A stretch of 64,000 bases of DNA. It comes from DATLRC01 sp035478435. Its GTDB lineage: Bacteria > Patescibacteriota > Saccharimonadia > Saccharimonadales > UBA4665. Below, piece after piece: positions 30,787-39,553 of the stretch (positions are counted from its first letter, which is position 1; each line of letters starts with the position of its first letter). The position numbers and the translations under genes were made by a program. Under the pieces are notes generated by a model. That model had not been told where the DNA came from and made no database searches. It saw only the letters and a program-made list of their open reading frames with translations. The stretch spans positions 1-64,000 of the forward strand of contig DATIJT010000020.1 of assembly GCA_035478435.1 (NCBI GenBank), written 5' to 3'.

Positions 30787-31407
30787 TTAGCTCGGCAAGT
30801 AAACTTGGGCGCCATTTACCATTTCTATTAGCCCAGTCATCTCTGCCATACCTATGGGCTGGCCGTTGAAACCCATACGCTCTTCTAATTCCCGGTTTGC
30901 CCGTTCGTTTGCTTCGTCCATCCTAGTTGGCTGGCCTTCCGAGCCCAAATTTGAACCTCCCATTCCCGCCAGAGATAGGATCTTTTGGCCTACCCGGCCT
31001 CCCAGCCTTTTTTTGGCACCCAAATCGGCAGAGTCGTAACGAATCACTTCCCCGCCTTCGCGCCCTAGCCACTCATCTTCCAGCAGACTATAAGTAACTC
31101 CCTCCGCGCTTCGCTTTTTACCTCTTAAGCCCGCAAGGGGCACTATAACAACATCCCTCCTCGCCGACTTATCAATGTTAGGGTCTTCTGGCCAGTTATT
31201 AATAAGAATATCTACCCGCTTACCATCATTACCTTTACCTCTTAAAAACAAGTGGTTATAGCCATTGGCCCCCAATGTTTCTGAAGGGTGGTTTAACAGA
31301 ACATCGTCTGTGAAACTTTTAAATGCTCTGCGCACAAGTTCGCGTTCTTCAAGCGATACTTCTTGTTGGCTACCGTCAAATGTTTGTTGAAATTCGAATA
31401 GAGGCAT
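30787..31407 (-). CDS. Orphan hypothetical protein, 206 aa
   Basis: I recognise no family. It is a soluble, charged protein with a Gly-rich stretch (L-A-G-M-G-G-S-N-L-G-S) and Glu/Arg helices. The frame runs to 31443, but that ATG lies within the -35 box of a near-consensus promoter, so the start must be the ATG at 31407. Confidence 0.62.
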   Translation of the reverse strand: MPLFEFQQTFDGSQQEVSLEERELVRRAFKSFTDDVLLNHPSETLGANGYNHLFLRGKGNDGKRVDILINNWPEDPNIDKSARRDVVIVPLAGLRGKKRSAEGVTYSLLEDEWLGREGGEVIRYDSADLGAKKRLGGRVGQKILSLAGMGGSNLGSEGQPTRMDEANERANRELEERMGFNGQPIGMAEMTGLIEMVNGAQVYLPS

Positions 31408-31414
31408 ATTAGCT

Positions 31415-31443
31415 ATTGTATCAATATTTTGTAGTTTTGTCAA
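31415..31443 (-). promoter_or_regulatory. Promoter, leaderless
   Basis: TTGACA (31443-31438), a 17-nt spacer and TACAAT (31420-31415), then 7 nt to the ATG at 31407. Confidence 0.8.
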
Positions 31444-31497
31444 ATTATCTAGCTTCTGCTGTCTCTGTTTTCATGGTAGTATTTAGAGGCAAGACTT

Positions 31498-33672
31498 ATG
31501 GCTCAAGTAACTATCGTTTCGAACCGGCTGCCTGTAAGCGTCAAAAAAATAGACGGAAAATTAGAATTTTACCCGAGCGACGGGGGCGTAGCCAGAGGCT
31601 TATCTTCCTACATTCAAGATCGTCATCATCTCTGGATCGGTTGGCCAGGCATAGCCAGCGAAGATTTAGAGGGCGACGATAAGAATTTTATCGCCGGTGA
31701 GCTCAAAAAATACCACTGCTACCCGGTATTTTTAACCCGCGATCAATTGGACGAATACTATAACGGCTATAGTAATAAAATTTTGTGGCCGCTGTTTCAT
31801 AACTTACCAACTAAACTAGATAACCACGAACGCTACTTTAAAACTTATCGAGCCGTCAACAAACTATTTGCCGAAGTCATACTCAGCCGAGCGCAAACGG
31901 GCAGTAATGTTTGGGTCCATGACTATCTGTTGCTGCTATTGCCCGAGATGCTCAGAGCTGAAAGGCCAAAAGCTAACATCGGCTTTTTCTTACATATACC
32001 TTGGCCCTCACAGGAAGTTTTTACCGAGCTGCCGGAAGCCAAAAAATTGCTTAGAGGAGTCCTTGGCGGCGACTTGGTTGGTTTGCACACTATAGACTAC
32101 GTCAATAATTTTCTAGAGACTTGCGCAGAGTTCTATGGGGCAAAAATAGCCGAAAACAAAATTATTTTGCCAAACCGTAGTGTTAAAGTGACTGATTTCC
32201 CCATTGGCATAGACTATGACAAGTTTGCCCAGTCCAGCGAGACAATCTTGGTTAAGAACCTTGCTAAAAAATACCGGGAAAAATATAAGGGACTTAAAGT
32301 CATCCTTACTATCGATCGGCTAGAACCGACCAAAGGCTTAGTGGAGCGCCTGGAAGCTTACCGGCAGTTTCTAAAAACCAACCCGCGGTTTCATGGCCGG
32401 GTAGTTATGGCTATGCTAGCTGTTCCCTCCCGAACCGAAATAGAAGATTACCAAAAACTAAAGGCTAAGGTCGAAAGATTGGTTGGCAAAATTAACGAAT
32501 CCTTTGGGACAGTCAGCTGGCAACCCGTCGATTATATGTACAAATCTATCCCCTTTGAAGAAGTTGCCGCCCTTTACAGCGTAGCTGACGTTGCTTTCAT
32601 AGCCCCCATCATAGATGGCATGAATCTGGTCGCCAAAGAGTACGTCGCTAGCAAAAGTAAAAAAGCCGGTGTTCTGATCCTAAGTGAAACGGCTGGTGCT
32701 GCCCAGCAACTCAAGGAAGCTTTGCTGGTCAATCCCCTCCAGCGTTCTTCGTTAGTCGAAGCCCTAAACCGGGCCTTTGAAATGTCTGAGCGCGACCTCA
32801 AAAAACACATGGCCAGTATGCAGCAAAGCGTTGCGGCCAATACCATCTATAATTGGGCCGACAACTTTTTAGTCGCCTTACGCCAACCAACTTTAGCGCA
32901 GCCTTTTACCAAATTACTTAAAAATAAGCCGCAAAAGGAAGTCCTAAGAGCTTACAGAGCAAGCTCTAAACGCCTACTGCTATTCGACTACGACGGCGTG
33001 CTGTCGCCTTTTTTCTCCGTGCCGTCTAAAGCCACTCCCTCCACTCAACTTTTAGTACTGCTGCGTAAGCTGGCAGAAGTTCCTGATAACGACATTATAC
33101 TTATTAGTGGGCGGCCAAAGGCCGATTTAGAAGCCTGGTTTGGTAGCCTGCCGATTAACCTAGTAGCCGAACATGGGGCTTTTACCCGTAAGGCCGACTC
33201 TCCTAATTGGCACAAAACCTTTTCTAGTAAGACGCCTTGGCAATCCAAAATCATGTCCATTTTAGAATTTTATGCGGCAAAAACTCCGGGCGCCTTCGTG
33301 GAAGCCAAAGAGAGCACCCTGGTTTGGCATTACCGTATGGCTTCAGCTTATTACACCCAAAAACACTTGGTTATATTAAAAAGACTGCTTAAGCCTTTGG
33401 CCCGAAAATATGGGCTAGAAGTATGTACTGGTAGTATGGTTTTAGAAGTCCGCCCACAAGGCGTGCATAAGGGTCTAGCCAGTGCCAGCTGGCTAAAAGC
33501 TTACCATGACTTCGTACTGGCCATTGGCGATGATAATACCGACGAGGATATGTTCACCTACTTGCCCGACAGAGCCTATACTATAAAAGTTGGTCATGGC
33601 CCCACGGTCGCCAAATACCGTTTACAATCTGTAAATGCTGTTTTGGATCTACTAGAAAAGCTAGCGAAATAA
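31498..33672 (+). CDS. otsAB: Bifunctional trehalose-6-phosphate synthase/phosphatase (OtsA-OtsB fusion)
   Basis: The 724-aa protein fuses an N-terminal GT20 synthase (~1-465; V-S-N-R-L-P-V, the V-H-D-Y-L-L-L-L acceptor region, D-R-L-E-P-T-K-G nucleotide-sugar site, D-G-M-N-L-V-A-K-E-Y) to a HAD-family phosphatase (~480-724; F-D-Y-D-G-V-L nucleophile, I-S-G-R-P, G-D-D-N-T-D-E-D-M). It would make trehalose from a nucleotide glucose and glucose-6-phosphate in two steps in one chain. AGAGG precedes the ATG. Trehalose is a common stress protectant. Related glucosyl products cannot be excluded. Confidence 0.9.
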   Translation: MAQVTIVSNRLPVSVKKIDGKLEFYPSDGGVARGLSSYIQDRHHLWIGWPGIASEDLEGDDKNFIAGELKKYHCYPVFLTRDQLDEYYNGYSNKILWPLFHNLPTKLDNHERYFKTYRAVNKLFAEVILSRAQTGSNVWVHDYLLLLLPEMLRAERPKANIGFFLHIPWPSQEVFTELPEAKKLLRGVLGGDLVGLHTIDYVNNFLETCAEFYGAKIAENKIILPNRSVKVTDFPIGIDYDKFAQSSETILVKNLAKKYREKYKGLKVILTIDRLEPTKGLVERLEAYRQFLKTNPRFHGRVVMAMLAVPSRTEIEDYQKLKAKVERLVGKINESFGTVSWQPVDYMYKSIPFEEVAALYSVADVAFIAPIIDGMNLVAKEYVASKSKKAGVLILSETAGAAQQLKEALLVNPLQRSSLVEALNRAFEMSERDLKKHMASMQQSVAANTIYNWADNFLVALRQPTLAQPFTKLLKNKPQKEVLRAYRASSKRLLLFDYDGVLSPFFSVPSKATPSTQLLVLLRKLAEVPDNDIILISGRPKADLEAWFGSLPINLVAEHGAFTRKADSPNWHKTFSSKTPWQSKIMSILEFYAAKTPGAFVEAKESTLVWHYRMASAYYTQKHLVILKRLLKPLARKYGLEVCTGSMVLEVRPQGVHKGLASASWLKAYHDFVLAIGDDNTDEDMFTYLPDRAYTIKVGHGPTVAKYRLQSVNAVLDLLEKLAK

Positions 33673-33673
33673 A

Positions 33674-34669
33674 TTAAAGCTTCTGGCATTTGGGACAGAG
33701 GTGAGTACCCCGCCCGGCTACTCGGGTTTTGATGATGGTGGTGCCGCAGCGCGGGCACGGCTGGCCGTCACGGCGAAAGACTTTAGCAAAGCTAAGGTAG
33801 CTGCCTTTGCGGCCTTCGGCATCCACGTAATTCTTGTCCGTCGAGCCACCTTTATCAATACTCAACTGCAATACATCTTGCAGTGACTTATGCAACCAAT
33901 AAATTGTCCGATCAGACAATTTATTGGTTAGGGTGGCAGGGTGGATTTTGGCAGCCCACAAGCTTTCGTCGGCATAGATGTTCCCCACTCCAGCCAGAAC
34001 AGTTTGGTCTAGTAAAACTGCTTTTATATTGCTGTTTTTACGGCGCATGAGCCGCTCTTTCATAACTTGCCAGGTAAATTCAGCACTTAGCGGCTCTGGG
34101 CCGACTTTTTTGAAGAAATCTAGGTTCACTACTTCGGCCGTGGGCATTAACCGTACCCAGCCAAACTTACGCTGGTCGTTAAAGAATAGCTTGCTGCCGT
34201 CTGTGAACTCAAAAGTTACTCGCGTGGATTTAACCGGCAGCTCACCAACTAGTGAATCGTTAGGGTGCCCGCCCCCAAACCGAAGCGAAGCTTCCTTTTT
34301 TTCGTCATTCCGGACTTGATCCGGAATCCAGTCAATTCTTGAATCGCCCTTGGCGATACCTCTTTTACTGGATCCTCTGGTCAAGCCCGAGGATGACGCA
34401 GTGGAAGCTTCCTGTCTGCCAACAAAAACTAACTGTCCGGTCATTTTGAGGTGGATTACCAGGGAGTATTTGCTGGAAAGTTCTATGAGCAATACTTTGG
34501 CGCGGCGGGCTACTTTAACGACCCTTGCGCCAACTAAAAACTGCTTTACGTCTTCCGGAGCATTAGGAAAACTCTTAGGCCAGTCAAAATCAACTTTCGA
34601 GATAATCTTGCCCGGCAACAATTTGGATAAGCCAATTCTAATCGTTTCAACCTCGGGCAACTCCGGCAT
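33674..34669 (-). CDS. mutM: Formamidopyrimidine-DNA glycosylase with repeat-derived insertion
   Basis: The N-terminus P-E-L-P-E-V-E-T-I with catalytic Pro2/Glu3, the H2TH region (D-Q-T-V-L-A-G-V-G-N-I-Y-A-D-E-S-L-W) and the C-terminal zinc finger (C-P-R-C ... C-P-K-C) identify Fpg/MutM, which removes 8-oxoguanine. At 331 aa it exceeds the ~275-280 usual: residues ~87-145, after M-T-G-Q-L-V-F-V-G, are translated from two palindromic repeats and their spacer, in frame. The insertion lies in a surface loop between conserved segments, so activity may survive. A leaderless start follows TCGACA-N18-CATACT. Confidence 0.93.
   Translation of the reverse strand: MPELPEVETIRIGLSKLLPGKIISKVDFDWPKSFPNAPEDVKQFLVGARVVKVARRAKVLLIELSSKYSLVIHLKMTGQLVFVGRQEASTASSSGLTRGSSKRGIAKGDSRIDWIPDQVRNDEKKEASLRFGGGHPNDSLVGELPVKSTRVTFEFTDGSKLFFNDQRKFGWVRLMPTAEVVNLDFFKKVGPEPLSAEFTWQVMKERLMRRKNSNIKAVLLDQTVLAGVGNIYADESLWAAKIHPATLTNKLSDRTIYWLHKSLQDVLQLSIDKGGSTDKNYVDAEGRKGSYLSFAKVFRRDGQPCPRCGTTIIKTRVAGRGTHLCPKCQKL
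34304..34397. repeat. Composite palindromic repeat pair inside mutM
   Basis: GTCATTCCGGA-n5-TCCGGAATCCAG (34304-34331), a 35-nt spacer, and ACTGGATCCTC ... CGAGGATGAC (34367-34397). The whole unit is read in frame as part of mutM. Confidence 0.75.
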
Positions 34670-34675
34670 ACATCA

Positions 34676-34705
34676 AGTATGTCAGAATCAGGCTAAATCT
34701 GTCGA
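34676..34705 (-). promoter_or_regulatory. Promoter of mutM, leaderless
   Basis: TCGACA (34705-34700), an 18-nt spacer, CATACT (34681-34676), then 6 nt to the ATG at 34669. Confidence 0.6.
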
Positions 34706-34715
34706 GTGAATCAGC

Positions 34716-35336
34716 TTAGCTATACCTAGCCATAGCTAAAACATCTGCTGTTATCGTGGCCGCGCATTCTGCGGCTTCTTTGGCACCGATTTTGATTTTA
34801 GGCTCTTCGCCATTCGGCCCAGGGCCACCCTTACCACCACCATGTGGATTAGGACTAGATTCATAGATAGTTGAGTCTGGCGCTACACAAGTAACTCCAA
34901 ACGATCCATCAGACAACCTATAAAGCGAGACTCTTTGCTGAACTTGCTGCCGATCAAAAACAGTCGCTTCTACACTACTAACATTATTTACGTTTAATTC
35001 TTCATATCCCGGAAACTTGGCCGAAGCAGCCTTTTTAGTGAAAGCTACGTTAACAGCAACTTCCTTACCACCATAGTCAGAGAACTGCCAACTGGTTTGT
35101 CCGTTACGAAACCTAACATCTGCCGCGAAAGGATCAGCGACTTTTTGGGTTAAGATTTCTTGAGCACCCAGATTTTTGTAATGTTTGATCTCAAATCCAT
35201 CTTTTTTATCACTCTTTAAAATATTCGGCAATAAGGCAGCTCCAGTAATTAGTAATGCTACGCCACCACCTGCGGCTATTTGACCGCGACTTAGACGTCG
35301 TCTACGTGGGCTTTGTTCGTCACTTGGATTGCTCAT
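34716..35336 (-). CDS. Membrane-anchored hypothetical protein, 206 aa
   Basis: An Arg-rich cytoplasmic start (S-P-R-R-R-R-L-S-R) precedes one hydrophobic helix (~19-40) and an extracytoplasmic domain with a Gly/Pro-rich insert (H-G-G-G-K-G-G-P-G-P-N-G). There is no lipobox Cys, and R-R-R-R-L does not form a clear Tat motif. I recognise no family. Promoter TTGACA-N17-TACGAT (35392-35420) gives a ~50-nt leader, unlike the leaderless neighbours. Confidence 0.65.
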   Translation of the reverse strand: MSNPSDEQSPRRRRLSRGQIAAGGGVALLITGAALLPNILKSDKKDGFEIKHYKNLGAQEILTQKVADPFAADVRFRNGQTSWQFSDYGGKEVAVNVAFTKKAASAKFPGYEELNVNNVSSVEATVFDRQQVQQRVSLYRLSDGSFGVTCVAPDSTIYESSPNPHGGGKGGPGPNGEEPKIKIGAKEAAECAATITADVLAMARYS

Positions 35337-35391
35337 AAATAATCTTTCTTAGCTAAAAACTTATTTTTGTTTTTATTTTTTTGATGACTAC

Positions 35392-35420
35392 ATCGTAATA
35401 CTATTTAGGCATTTTGTCAA
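35392..35420 (-). promoter_or_regulatory. Promoter of the membrane-anchored orphan
   Basis: TTGACA (35420-35415), a 17-nt spacer and TACGAT (35397-35392). The gap 35337-35538 otherwise holds only the leader of the divergent ABC gene. Confidence 0.7.
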
Positions 35421-35538
35421 TTAATTTCCACTTCTACAACTGTGCTGTGTTATAATACCTCTGTTATGATTCGCTTGTTTTTGACGTAAAATCCCCTGCT
35501 ACTCCGACTTTTCATTACCTTAAATTTGAGGTTGTTTT

Positions 35539-37353
35539 ATGGCAAAACAAGATAATTCTTCTAATAAATATTCGCTTCCCCGAAACATTCTTCGCTCACT
35601 AAAGTTAAACTGGCAAGTCAACCGCTTTGCTTTAGTTGGCTATGGGGCGCTGGTAGTTCTGCAAGTTATTAGTAGCGTGCTGACTATCTTTTTCTCTAGC
35701 CGCATCATTGGCGAACTAACTTTGGCCGTCCAAAACCGGCCGGTGCATTTACACCGTCTGTACCTGTGGCTCGGTTTAAGCGTAATCTCGATTATGGGCG
35801 AAAGGTTTGCTTGGCGCTGGCTTAACTTCTTAGAACGCCGCAGTTGGATTCGCTGGTATGTCCGGATGACTTTAGATTTTAACTCTGCCGTGGCCAGCCT
35901 GGATATGCCCCAGCACCACGACAACGAATTTCAAAAGGTACTGAATAAATTAACCCAGCAATACCAGTACATCCCTACCCAATTCGCGAATTATACCTTG
36001 CAGCTATTCCATTCCACGATTAGGTTAATGTCTTCGTTGGTCATCGTCATTAGCTTCGCGCCACTACTGGTGCCTTTACTGATCTTTTCACTTATACCGA
36101 ATTTTATAACCGAGCGTCGCCTCAGCAAATTGCAGTGGAGTTTATGGGGCGAAAAGGGCGACAATAACCGGTTGGCTTGGCGGTTAACTTACTACCTTCA
36201 GGATAAGAACAAGCTACAAGAAACCAAAATTTTCCAAACCCAAAAGTATTTGTTAAATCGCCTAAGCTCCCTGCACCGAGATTTTTATGGCCGCCAAATT
36301 AAAAACATCCAGCGCATGCGTTGGCCGGCATTTGGCAGCCTAATTGTTGAAGGTATTGTGCTTTTAGGCGTAGACCTGTGGCTTATTCTCCGGGTCGTGC
36401 ACCATACGCTGACTCTGGCCAGCTTTAGCTTTTATTCGGGCATCATTTTCCAGTTCGGCAGCTCGCTAGGTTTAATCGTTAACTCATTTGCCTTTTTGAG
36501 TGATGAGAACGAATACATGAGAGATTTATTTAAAATGTTCGATACCAAGCCGGCCCTACTGCAAGCTGCCAAGCCTCTAAAATTAGATTTGGCCAAGCAG
36601 CCAACCATTGAATTCCGGGATGTCTGGTTCCGCTATCCGAACAGTGATGTTTGGGCGCTGCAAGGCGTAAACTTTACGCTTCGTCCGGGTGAAAAAATTG
36701 CTTTCGTGGGTGAAAACGGCGCTGGTAAAACTACTATTATTCGTCTGTTGCTACGGTTTTACGATGCCGACAAGGGGCAGATCTTGGTCAACGGCAAAGA
36801 TGTTAAGGAGCTGGATTTGCCTAGCTATTACCACCATATCGGTGTGCTTTTCCAAAATTTCAACGATTACCCGCTTTCCGTCCGGGATAACATCGCCATC
36901 GGCCGGGTTGAGCAATTTGCAAATGATAGCGGCGTCGAAGAGGTTGCCAAGCAAGCCGACGCTGATAAGTTTATCCAAAACTACCCCAAAGGTTACGAGC
37001 AAATTTTGGAAATCGGCTTTAAAGACGGCATTGAGCCTTCCGGCGGGCAATGGCAGCGGATCGCCCTTGCCCGGGCGCTATTCCGCGACGCGGACATCTT
37101 GATCTTGGACGAGCCGACCGCCGCGGTTGACGCCAAGAGCGAATACGCCATTTTCAAAACTCTGGAAGAACACAGCAAAGGCAAAACGACTATCGTCATC
37201 TCCCACCGCTTTAGCACAGTGCGGACCGCCAAACAGATTTACGTGCTAGATGGCGGCAAGATCGTCGAAGCCGGTTCCCACGCCAAACTCATGGACAATA
37301 AAGCCGGCTTATACCGCGAAATGTTCGAAAAACAAGCCGCCGGTTACCGCTAA
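35539..37353 (+). CDS. ABC exporter half-transporter (fused permease-ATPase)
   Basis: The 604-aa protein has an N-terminal six-helix exporter domain (~25-330) and a C-terminal nucleotide-binding domain: Walker A G-E-N-G-A-G-K-T-T (~392), Q-loop in V-L-F-Q-N-F, signature P-S-G-G-Q-W-Q-R (Leu of L-S-G-G-Q replaced by Pro), Walker B I-L-I-L-D-E-P-T and H-loop I-S-H-R. It resembles MsbA/LmrA-type homodimeric exporters of lipids, peptides or drugs; the substrate is unknown. GAGG lies 8 nt before the ATG. It stands alone. Confidence 0.92.
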   Translation: MAKQDNSSNKYSLPRNILRSLKLNWQVNRFALVGYGALVVLQVISSVLTIFFSSRIIGELTLAVQNRPVHLHRLYLWLGLSVISIMGERFAWRWLNFLERRSWIRWYVRMTLDFNSAVASLDMPQHHDNEFQKVLNKLTQQYQYIPTQFANYTLQLFHSTIRLMSSLVIVISFAPLLVPLLIFSLIPNFITERRLSKLQWSLWGEKGDNNRLAWRLTYYLQDKNKLQETKIFQTQKYLLNRLSSLHRDFYGRQIKNIQRMRWPAFGSLIVEGIVLLGVDLWLILRVVHHTLTLASFSFYSGIIFQFGSSLGLIVNSFAFLSDENEYMRDLFKMFDTKPALLQAAKPLKLDLAKQPTIEFRDVWFRYPNSDVWALQGVNFTLRPGEKIAFVGENGAGKTTIIRLLLRFYDADKGQILVNGKDVKELDLPSYYHHIGVLFQNFNDYPLSVRDNIAIGRVEQFANDSGVEEVAKQADADKFIQNYPKGYEQILEIGFKDGIEPSGGQWQRIALARALFRDADILILDEPTAAVDAKSEYAIFKTLEEHSKGKTTIVISHRFSTVRTAKQIYVLDGGKIVEAGSHAKLMDNKAGLYREMFEKQAAGYR

Positions 37354-37403
37354 TATCTCTGTTAAATTACCGATTAATTTGACCTATAGTCTAAATTAAT
37401 CAC

Positions 37404-37802
37404 TCAGTTTAGGCGGCCGGTCACTTCAAAATGGTGTAAAGCAGCATCTAGCCGCTGGATTTCGGCGCGTTCGGCCGGCAGCATTAAGTCCAGGTCACGT
37501 TGGGCCGGGTCGGCGTACTGGCCTAGCATCTGTTTGGCTTGAGCTACTCGCCAGTCAGTCTCCGGCCGGTTGTTGATTAGCTGTCTTAAAGCGTTTAGGA
37601 TTAGGTCTGCCTCAGGCCCCACAAACTGTTCCATTTCTGGCAATCTGGTGTAATCAACAACCTCGTCGAGTAAAAGAACGGTTTTGGCCTTTAAGTGCTC
37701 GTCCGTCGTATAATAACGTGCCAAATGATCAACCATAAATACTTCCGCACTGTCCTGGAGTACAAAAATTGGTTGGTCATCGGGATTCTTTATGCGGCGC
37801 AT
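37404..37802 (-). CDS. Hypothetical protein, 132 aa
   Basis: I recognise no family. The protein is helical and acidic with no membrane segment or motif. It is convergent with the ABC exporter gene. No good ribosome-binding site precedes the ATG. Confidence 0.55.
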   Translation of the reverse strand: MRRIKNPDDQPIFVLQDSAEVFMVDHLARYYTTDEHLKAKTVLLLDEVVDYTRLPEMEQFVGPEADLILNALRQLINNRPETDWRVAQAKQMLGQYADPAQRDLDLMLPAERAEIQRLDAALHHFEVTGRLN

Positions 37803-37923
37803 ATATTAAGTTTTTATTTCTTTTGCTAATTATCGACTATATGCCCCGCCAACAAGTAGTCAATAGCCCTGTTTAAGCTTACTTCTTCGGCCTGTGATTA
37901 ATATCATCGACTATACTGTAGGC

Positions 37924-38160
37924 ATGGATAGCTTGAACGATATTTTGGGGCGCAAAGACTTCGACCTGCCGCCGGAAATTGTAGCCATTAAAAAATACAT
38001 TCGCGATGAATTTCAGGAAGAGGTTGAGGTGATGGTCCGGGAACGCGACATTGTGGTTGCCTGCAACAGCGCCGCCCTCGCCGGCACGCTCCGGATGCGC
38101 GGCCCGATTCTTAAGAAATTGGCGGCCACCGATAAACGCTTGGTCTTTAGAATCGGTTAA
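37924..38160 (+). CDS. DciA/DUF721-like small protein, 78 aa
   Basis: The C-terminal half (V-M-V-R-E-R-D-I-V-V-A-C-N-S-A-A-L-A-G-T-L-R-M-R ... R-L-V-F-R-I-G) resembles the KH-like end of DUF721/DciA proteins, which load the replicative helicase in many bacteria, but the N-terminal part is shorter than normal. A longer frame begins at 37894. TATACT (37912-37917) ends 6 nt before the ATG at 37924, so that start is used and the message is leaderless. Function as a helicase loader is a hypothesis only. Confidence 0.55.
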   Translation: MDSLNDILGRKDFDLPPEIVAIKKYIRDEFQEEVEVMVRERDIVVACNSAALAGTLRMRGPILKKLAATDKRLVFRIG

Positions 38161-38170
38161 ACAGCGGCTG

Positions 38171-38262
38171 TCATGCTGAATTTATTTCAGCATCCATGCA
38201 AACAGTATAATACGAACGTCTTATCTCTTCGTTTGGATCCTGAAACGAGTTCAGGATGACAA
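38171..38262. repeat. Composite palindromic repeat pair, intergenic
   Basis: GTCATGCTGAA-n5-TTCAGCATCCATG (38171-38199), a 36-nt spacer, then GGATCCTGAA-n4-GTTCAGGATGAC (38236-38262). The same two half-elements, in the same orientation, bracket the GIY-YIG gene at 7361-7709. Confidence 0.8.
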
Positions 38263-38263
38263 A

Positions 38264-38830
38264 TTACTGGACTAACATTTTCTCGAGTTCGGTTTTCATT
38301 TGACTAAAATCTTGATAGCAAATGGCTCGCATGCCCAAATCTTCGGCGGCGGTACAATAGCGTTCAACGTCGTCAACTATTACGCATTCCTCTACTTCCA
38401 CGCCCAACCTCTCAGCCACTGCCTGGAACATCCTGGTGTCCGGTTTAGTAGCGCCGATTTCGAAGGAAAACACCATAGTGTGGAACATGGCCTGCTCTTC
38501 AGCCGTCAGGAAATGTTCACGAATCCAGTTCGTAGCTACATTGCTCAGTAAAGCTATTTTGTATGACTTCCCCAGTTCTTTTATGTAAGCCAACAGTTCA
38601 CTATTTTTAATCGTTTCGTTATCTAGCATGTCGTCCACGTATCTTGGCTGCTTACCGGTGAGGTCTTGGACTGCCTGGAGGAACTCAGGCTTACTGATAG
38701 CACCAGAATCATAGGCGTGATTAAGTGTAGTGGCAGCCGCCTTCTGGCTTTGGGGCAAAGTGCCAGTAAACTCCTTCCAAGTATCGGTAGTCAGCACACC
38801 GAAACAATCAAATATAATCGCTTTGACCAT
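38264..38830 (-). CDS. HAD-superfamily hydrolase, 188 aa
   Basis: Motif I is F-D-C-F-G-V-L (nucleophile Asp8; the second Asp of D-x-D is Phe), motif II L-L-S-N-V-A, motif III Lys in G-A-T-K-P-D, motif IV I-V-D-D-V-E. A helical C1 cap lies between. It resembles the haloacid dehalogenase/beta-phosphoglucomutase class; loss of the general-acid Asp makes phosphatase activity uncertain and fits dehalogenase-like members. TATAAT ends 6 nt before the ATG (leaderless). Confidence 0.85.
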   Translation of the reverse strand: MVKAIIFDCFGVLTTDTWKEFTGTLPQSQKAAATTLNHAYDSGAISKPEFLQAVQDLTGKQPRYVDDMLDNETIKNSELLAYIKELGKSYKIALLSNVATNWIREHFLTAEEQAMFHTMVFSFEIGATKPDTRMFQAVAERLGVEVEECVIVDDVERYCTAAEDLGMRAICYQDFSQMKTELEKMLVQ

Positions 38831-38871
38831 CTTCTAATTATAACTGGAGAGTTTAAATGAACCCTCTTAAA

Positions 38872-39429
38872 TTAGAGGTTAAGACCAAAGGTCAGCTGGT
38901 CGTAGTTGGGTACCTGAGCGTGGAAAAGATCAAGCACCAGTGAAGACTTGCCCTTAAAAGTAGCAAGGCCACCGCAAGAGGTTGACCAAAAGTGTTCAAT
39001 CTTCTTACCAGCGGCATCTTCTATTTCGTAGATATAGCGCCTACCATCCGGACAATAGCCACGTTCGTCTTTAAGTTTGCTTTCGGTAGTGCCTAAAGTA
39101 TAGCCAGAGTGCTGCAGTGCGAATAAGAAGTTGGTGTAGGCACTGAGCGTCATAGGGTAAATTTGCTTGTTGATAACGTTGCCGTCATAGCCTTGCAGGA
39201 TCTCAAAAGTAGTAGCATTACGGCCAACTTCTATCTGTACTTGGCGGTGGTTTTCTGGAGCTACGATGGCCCCATCTATAGTCAAACGGGTAATGGTATC
39301 GGTGTTAGCGTAAGATACCAGCGGCTTTTGGGTAACAGGCACTTTATTGCCGCCGCCATGGTTAAAAATGAGCACTATGAGTAAAATCAAGAGCCCTAGG
39401 GTGAGTAGAAAACCTGCAAGATAACGCAT
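38872..39429 (-). CDS. Membrane-anchored hypothetical protein, 185 aa
   Basis: One N-terminal hydrophobic helix (residues ~4-24) leads into an extracytoplasmic domain with two Cys that could pair (Y-C-P-D-G-R and T-S-C-G-G). I recognise no family. The frame extends to 39459, but that ATG overlaps the -10 of the promoter TTGCAA-N17-TAATAT (39460-39488); AAGGAA upstream of 39429 decides the start. Confidence 0.65.
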   Translation of the reverse strand: MRYLAGFLLTLGLLILLIVLIFNHGGGNKVPVTQKPLVSYANTDTITRLTIDGAIVAPENHRQVQIEVGRNATTFEILQGYDGNVINKQIYPMTLSAYTNFLFALQHSGYTLGTTESKLKDERGYCPDGRRYIYEIEDAAGKKIEHFWSTSCGGLATFKGKSSLVLDLFHAQVPNYDQLTFGLNL

Positions 39430-39553
39430 TTCTTCCTTAAAACCTCTAATTACTAACATATATTATCACAAACGCTAGCATTTTGCAACACTTTTGGCCA
39501 GCGACTATCCTATGAGAGAAAATAAAGAGTGGCCGGAGGCGTATAATCACACT

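Noticed and set aside
39494..39520. GCGACTATCC at 39501-39510 resembles the end of the NYN element
   Set aside because: Only ten bases match, similarity stops after that, no partner end or duplication was found, and one such match is expected by chance at modest frequency.
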